Below, piece after piece: positions 57,860 through 64,000 of a DNA stretch of 64,000 nt. This DNA comes from Chelonoidis abingdonii. Its lineage: Eukaryota > Chordata > Testudines > Testudinidae. The stretch's first letter is position 1. Each line of letters begins with the position of its first letter. The notes beneath the pieces were generated by a model that worked only from the letters and a program-made list of their open reading frames with translations, made no database searches and had not been told where the DNA came from. Where the stretch lies: NCBI RefSeq assembly GCF_003597395.2, contig NC_133773.1, positions 76,739,220 to 76,803,219 on the forward strand, in the 5' to 3' direction. Both the position numbers and the translations under genes were made by a program.

Positions 57860-59105
57860 CTCCACTGTGGATAAATACTTAAAGAGTTACTGTGGGACAG
57901 AAAGAGGGAGAGAGAAAAAATGAGAGTGGCTGTACAGCCGAATGCTTAGGGCACCCATATGGAAGGTAGAAGACCCAGGGTCCAGTCCCCCTGCTCCAAT
58001 GACTCTTTATCCACCCACCGTAGAATCATGACAGATTGAGAGAGACCTACCTAAGAACACCCATAGCCCAGTGATTAGAGCACTCATCTCAGAGATGTAG
58101 GAGTCCCCTGTTTAAATCCTCTCTCTCCCCTCCAGCAGAGAGAGGGAAATGAATCTGAGTCTCCCACATCACATGTGTATGCTCTAACCACAGGGCTAAA
58201 ACTTGCAAGATGGGCACCACCTCCTTCTCCTCTTCTAGCCATTTTGTGTAAAGCAAGGAAGGTGCAAACTCATTCTCACAAGAAATGACTTAGGAGCCTA
58301 AGTTACCTGCCTCCAGGAGAGGGGCTATGGGTTGTGGATTGTTAACAGAGATAGATGGCTCCCTGCAGCCCGGACTTAGGTGCCTAACTCTGTGACAGGG
58401 GAGGGGCTTAGGACACATCATTTCTCAGCATCTCACATTGGCTAGCTTAGGCAGCTCCCTGCCTAGCATACTAGCATTTGTGGATCCCATTCTTAGGCAC
58501 CTCTTTCTCCCCATGTATACGGGGACCCTACGCACCTGTCAGGTTTTGTGGATCCTGTTGTCATCATAGGCACTGACACTATGGGTGCTCTGGGGCTGGA
58601 GCACCCACAGGGAAAAATTAGTAGGTGCTCTGCACCCACCGGCAGCCAAGCTCCCCAACTCCTCCTCCCCTCCCACCTCGAGCATGCCACATCCCCACTC
58701 CTCGGCCTGCTTCCCAGCACTTCCCGTCTGGTCGCTGCCAGACACCTGTTTGCCAGCATTAGCACACTCATGGCGGGGGGGGGGGGGGGGGGATTGGGAA
58801 CATGGTGCGCTCAGGGGAGGAGGTGCGGAAGAGGCAGGGCCGGAGCAGAGATTTGGGGGAAGGAGTTGGAATAGGGGCACGGAGGGGGTGGAGTTGGGGC
58901 AGGGACTTTGGGGAAGGGGTTGGAATGGGGGTGGAGCCTCATGGAAGGGGTGGAGTGGAGTCGAGCACCCAGGGGAAAGAGGGTAAGTCAGCACCTATGG
59001 TTGTCATTCCTGTGATTTTCTAGGCACCTAGAAGTTAGGTATTGCAATGCATAGTGCTGAACAGCACAACACCTAAGTTTCTTTGTGGATCCAGTTCTAG
59101 GACAG
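57860..59105 (+). repeat. Old tRNA-related SINE-like repeat, interrupted by a hAT MITE
   Basis: Two tRNA-like boxes occur. At 57928-57990, a GTGGCTGTACAGCCGAATG A-box-like part is followed by GGGTCCAGTCC. At 58066-58122, TAGCCCAGTGATTAGAGCA is followed by TGTTTAAATCC. These fit diverged polymerase III internal promoters (TRGCNNAGYGG and GGTTCGANTCC). The later part repeats CTTAGG(A/T)GCCTAA-type words and resumes after the MITE at 58565-58999. It is not a functional tRNA: the cloverleaf is not kept. Confidence 0.5.
58565..58999. mobile_element. hAT MITE of the CAYAGG family with perfect 8-bp TSD
   Basis: Starts CATAGGCACTGACACTATGG and ends AAGTCAGCACCTATG; these are inverted repeats. GTTGTCAT flanks both sides (58557-58564, 59000-59007). 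It contains a G-homopolymer of about 18 bases at 58774-58791. The 151-codon minus-strand frame inside is GC-rich noise, not a gene. Confidence 0.9.
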
Positions 59106-59174
59106 AAAAGGGAAACTGAAGCTCAGCTAAGATTGAACATTGTTTTGCTATTGTTGTTCAAGTTTCTCATAAAG

Positions 59175-59998
59175 CAGTGGTCACCAACCCATTGATCACG
59201 ATTGACTGGTTGATCTTGGAGCCTCTGCCAGTTAATCACGATTTCCAGGTCGCTCACACCCCTTACCCTCTCCTGCACCCCAACACTCTGCTCCAGCCCG
59301 GAGCCCCTCCTGCACCCAAATTCCCCCCCAAGAGTTCATACCCCCCATGCTCTCCTACACCCCAACCCTCTGCCCCAGCCCAGAGCCCGCTTCTGCATCA
59401 AACTCCCTCCTAGAACCCACACCCCTCACCCTTTCCTGCATCCCAACACTATTCTCCAGTCCGCAGCTCCCTTCTGCACCCAAACTCCCCCCCAGAACTT
59501 GAACTCCTCACTCCTGCACCCCAACTCCCTGCCTCAGGCTCAGCCAAAGCACACCCCACAGCTGAGAATATTACACTGATTTGTGACAGTCCATGAAGGA
59601 TTTTGGATATATAAACCACAAATGACACTAATAAAAAGTAAAATTCATGAAATGTCCAGTGGATTCTCTGAGATTAGGCACAGTGTGACCATATGACCCC
59701 TGCACTCCTCTCAGAGCTTGCCCCTCACTCCTGCACCCCAACCCCTGCCCCAGGCTCAGCCTGAGCCCCCTCCCACACTCTGAACCCCTCAGCTGTAGCC
59801 CAGAGCCTGCACCCCCTCCCCCATCCCAACCCACTGCTCCAGATTGGTGAAAGTGAGTGAGGGTGGGGGAGAGTGAGCGACTGAAGGAAGGGGAAATGGA
59901 ATGAGCACAGCGGGGCCTCAGGGAAGGGGCAGGGTAGATCTTGGGTTGATCTTAAAATCAAGAAGTGATCTTGTGCGTAAAAAGGTTGGAGACCACTG
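59175..59998. mobile_element. hAT-type element with tandem interior
   Basis: The ends CAGTGGTCACCAACCCATTG and (complement of the right end) CAGTGGTCTCCAACCTTTTT, with GATCAC words inside both, are inverted repeats. TCATAAAG (59167-59174) and TCCTAAAG (59999-60006) form an 8-bp TSD with one mismatch. The interior 59260-59545 is a C-rich array of about 70-75-bp units (each with CTCCTGCACCC or similar), interrupted at about 59548-59695. Confidence 0.8.
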
Positions 59999-60006
59999 TC
60001 CTAAAG

Positions 60007-60265
60007 CAAAGCCACAAGAGAAGGCTAGGTTTGACTACAGTATATGCAAGAGCAAGATGAGAATTTCACCTGCTTACACACTCATAGATTCAGTGCCTTT
60101 GGACACTATCTAGGTAAGAAGATACTCACCCCTGAAAACCATAAATGCACAGCTGTTCTTGAATGTATTAAGGGATACAAGTTCTGCATAGCAAATTAAT
60201 CAATATCAAATTAGACTGGATTCTACAAGACACTGACTGACTTCACTCAGAACTCTATGTGCACA
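60007..60265. other. Unassigned sequence
   Basis: Nothing recognised. Confidence 0.4.
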
Positions 60266-60275
60266 ACTTGAACAG

Positions 60276-60389
60276 TAGCAAAAAGTCCTGTGGCACCTTA
60301 TAGACTAACAGACATCTGTTAGTCTATAAGGTGCCACAGGATTCTTTGCTGCTTTTACAGATCCAGACTAACATGGCTACCCCTCTGAT
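60276..60389. mobile_element. Penelope-like inverted-repeat insertion with 10-bp TSD
   Basis: 60277-60312 and 60315-60350 are inverted arms (34 of 36 positions pair) of the sequence TCTGTTAGTCTATAAGGTGC and neighbours. The right arm continues into the tail shared with 1597-1672. ACTTGAACAG flanks both sides (60266-60275, 60390-60399), so this is an insertion unit rather than a later rearrangement. Confidence 0.75.
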
Positions 60390-60399
60390 ACTTGAACAG

Positions 60400-62228
<1,829 letters not shown>

Positions 62229-62254
62229 ATGCATCTGTGTTAATAAAAAAAAAA

Positions 62255-63519
62255 AACAGCCCTCAGAAAACAAAACAAAACAAAAAAACATGGTTAGAAT
62301 GCTAGCTATCTACCAAGCACTAATAAGTTTTATCTTCAAACACCTCTGAGGTACAGAAATACCATTAGCTTCATTTTACAGATAAGAAACTAAGGCAGAG
62401 AAAGATTATGGCAAAGATTATGAAAAGTTATTTTGGGTACCTCAGATTTAGGATGTTCAATTTGAGACACCTTTTCAGAGGGTGGATGTGCTCATAACTT
62501 TCTGACAATCAAGCCCTTTCAGTATGTCTTAAACTGGGTACCAAAAAAACAAGAGGCACTCAAAATCAGTAGCCACTTACTTTTTAATTAATTGAACTCT
62601 CTGAGCCTCACTCCGGTACCTTAACCACAAAATCTTCCTTTTCTCACTGTTAGCTACTAAGAGACATATGAAGTAATAAAAACAGAATTTTATAAAATCA
62701 TTACCATTAACCATAACATTGTTTCCTCTAAATTAAACAATATACTTTATATAATTATAAAAATATATTCAACTAAAACAGACACCTTTCAGTTCCTCTT
62801 TAAATAATAAAGGAGCAAAAGTCCAGTATTTTTAATTTTTCTTCCATTCTGAGGCCTGTACCTGGTATCTAAAACAACCTTGCGAAATTAAAAAAAAAAA
62901 AAAAACACAATTAAAAAGAAAATGCATTATAGAAGGGGCAGTGTAAAGGTTTCATAGTCACTTATTTGAAATGACCCACACTATGGAATATTTGAGTGAC
63001 TGTAACAGCTATTGTGCAGTTCTTCTCAAACCTTTGAAGCAAGGCTTGTTGGGTCAATTGAAACATTTCATTTTTATCCTAATAAGCTTAAATTTCTAAA
63101 AGACATGCCATTTGGAACTATAAAACCAGAATTTTTCAGTAATTAATCATCAAAATAGGAAGTTTCAACCATTTTGAAACTTTTTTCAATATTTTTTTGA
63201 GTCAAGAAATTTGCTGAAACAGACCCTTTCCCACAAAAAAAAAAATTCAGTTTCAATTAAAAGACATTTTTTGGTTGAAAATAATTTGGTCAAATAATTC
63301 TCATCCTGCTGTAGAATCTATTTTTATTACGTTATTCTGTACACTTACAAGTACAGATATATTGCAAAGTCAGTGTTAAACTTAAGTCAGGGAGACACCA
63401 ATCTATTGTACAGTGAGCTGCTTTTAATTGGTGATTTTTGTTTATCAATGGGCTCTGAATGATTTGATAAAAAGCTTGAAAATGGTGAAAATAGCTGAAA
63501 TAGCTACATTTGTAACAAA
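62255..63519. other. Unassigned AT-rich sequence with old repeat relics
   Basis: 62340-62405 (CATTTTACAGATAAGAAACTAAGGCAGAGAAAG) is a MIR/L2-like relic. A-tracts lie at 62890-62905. 63040-63300 has repeated TTTGAAAC/GTTTCAA words in the style of an old AT-rich MITE. No gene is seen. Confidence 0.45.
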
Positions 63520-64000
63520 GGGTATGTCTACACTAAGGGATTATTCCGATTTTACATAAACCGTTTTTTCAAAACAGATTGCATAAAGTCGAGTGCATGC
63601 AGCCACACTAAGCACATTATTTCAGCGGTGTGCGTCCATGTACCGAGGCTAGCGTCGATTTCCAGAGCGTTGCACTGTGGGTAGCTATCCCACAGTTCCC
63701 GCAGTCTCCCCCGCCCATTGGAATTCTGGGTTGATTGAGCATTCCATTGATTCTTTGGGCTTCTCTTACACTTGCGTCGCGCAGTTACTTGCTGAGTCCC
63801 TGATGTGGTCTGTTCTGCTGGAGAGATTTTTCAATGCTTTGGCATCTTGTTGTAACGGAGTCGATAGTTGAGCATTCCATTGATTCTTTGGGCTTCTCTT
63901 ACACTTGCGTCGCGCAGTTACTTGCTGAGTCCCTGATGTGGTCTGTTCTGCTGGAGAGATTTTTCAATGCTTTGGCATCTTGTTGTAACGGAGTCGATAG
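63520..64000. mobile_element. Harbinger-like element, left end, runs off the window
   Basis: Starts GGGTATGTCTACACTAAGGG, the same terminal type as 31728 and 43333, and contains GCACTGTGGGTAGCTATCCCA, a phrase also present in variant form at 31885 and 43565. The other end lies outside the window. From 63735 the content is a tandem repeat. Confidence 0.65.
63735..64000. repeat. 133-bp tandem repeat, two identical copies
   Basis: 63735-63867 and 63868-64000 are identical 133-bp units, each starting TTGAGCATTCCATTGATTCT and ending AACGGAGTCGATAG. The second stops exactly at the window edge, so the array probably continues. Confidence 0.95.

Noticed and set aside
58060..58125. tRNA gene
   Set aside because: A- and B-box-like words exist, but a cloverleaf with proper acceptor and anticodon arms does not form. 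It is better read as a SINE relic.

Overview
The window looks like nuclear DNA from a sauropsid vertebrate, most likely a turtle (inference). The signs are many CR1 LINE fragments on both strands, DIRS and Penelope-like retroelement remnants, numerous hAT and PIF/Harbinger DNA transposons and MITEs with readable target-site duplications (TSDs), several solo LTRs, and MIR/L2-like relics in an AT-rich background. No intact host protein-coding gene, rRNA, tRNA or CRISPR array can be supported. It reads as intergenic or deep intronic sequence.

Layout. 1-15 kb: an LTR-like block (550-1475), a Penelope-like tail with a hammerhead-like core (1541-1674), a hAT MITE (2920-3235), a CR1 split by a 1.3-kb LTR (3329-5784), and a second CR1 (8090-11871) split by a roughly 2.1-kb insertion and a hAT MITE, followed by mostly unique DNA. 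15-22 kb: two CR1 copies, one keeping both endonuclease and reverse-transcriptase regions (15592-18957) but holding a solo LTR (17731-18158), then a minus-strand DIRS fragment with a decayed ORF1 (18958-21826). 22-28 kb: mostly unique sequence. 28-38 kb: a minus-strand CR1 holding an LTR that holds another LTR (27915-30143), LTR pieces, a foldback repeat, a PIF/Harbinger-like element (31728-32569), a young-looking CR1 3' end (33070-33823), a hAT nested with a second hAT MITE (34620-35247), and a CR1 holding the same MITE family (36570-37495). 37.6-41 kb: a large hAT-like element containing a C-rich tract, an unidentified anomalous block and a Harbinger MITE. 42.7-47.6 kb: a solo LTR with a 5-bp TSD, split by a 3.7-kb PIF/Harbinger transposon that still shows its Myb/SANT-like gene and a DDE transposase, both broken. 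47.6-64 kb: long unique stretches punctuated by MITEs, a tRNA-like SINE relic, an inverted-repeat Penelope-like insert (60276-60389), a processed RPS27A pseudogene (61758-62228), and the start of another Harbinger-like element carrying a 133-bp tandem repeat that runs off the window.

The genes do not form a pathway. Every recognisable coding remnant belongs to a selfish element or is a retrocopy. What the window offers is a layered insertion history, readable from nesting and TSDs. I looked for an undescribed system and did not find one I can support. The best leads are the hammerhead-like motif, the unexplained 38.7-40.4 kb block, an ETS-motif-bearing GC-rich insert in a CR1, and a few candidate conserved noncoding segments.
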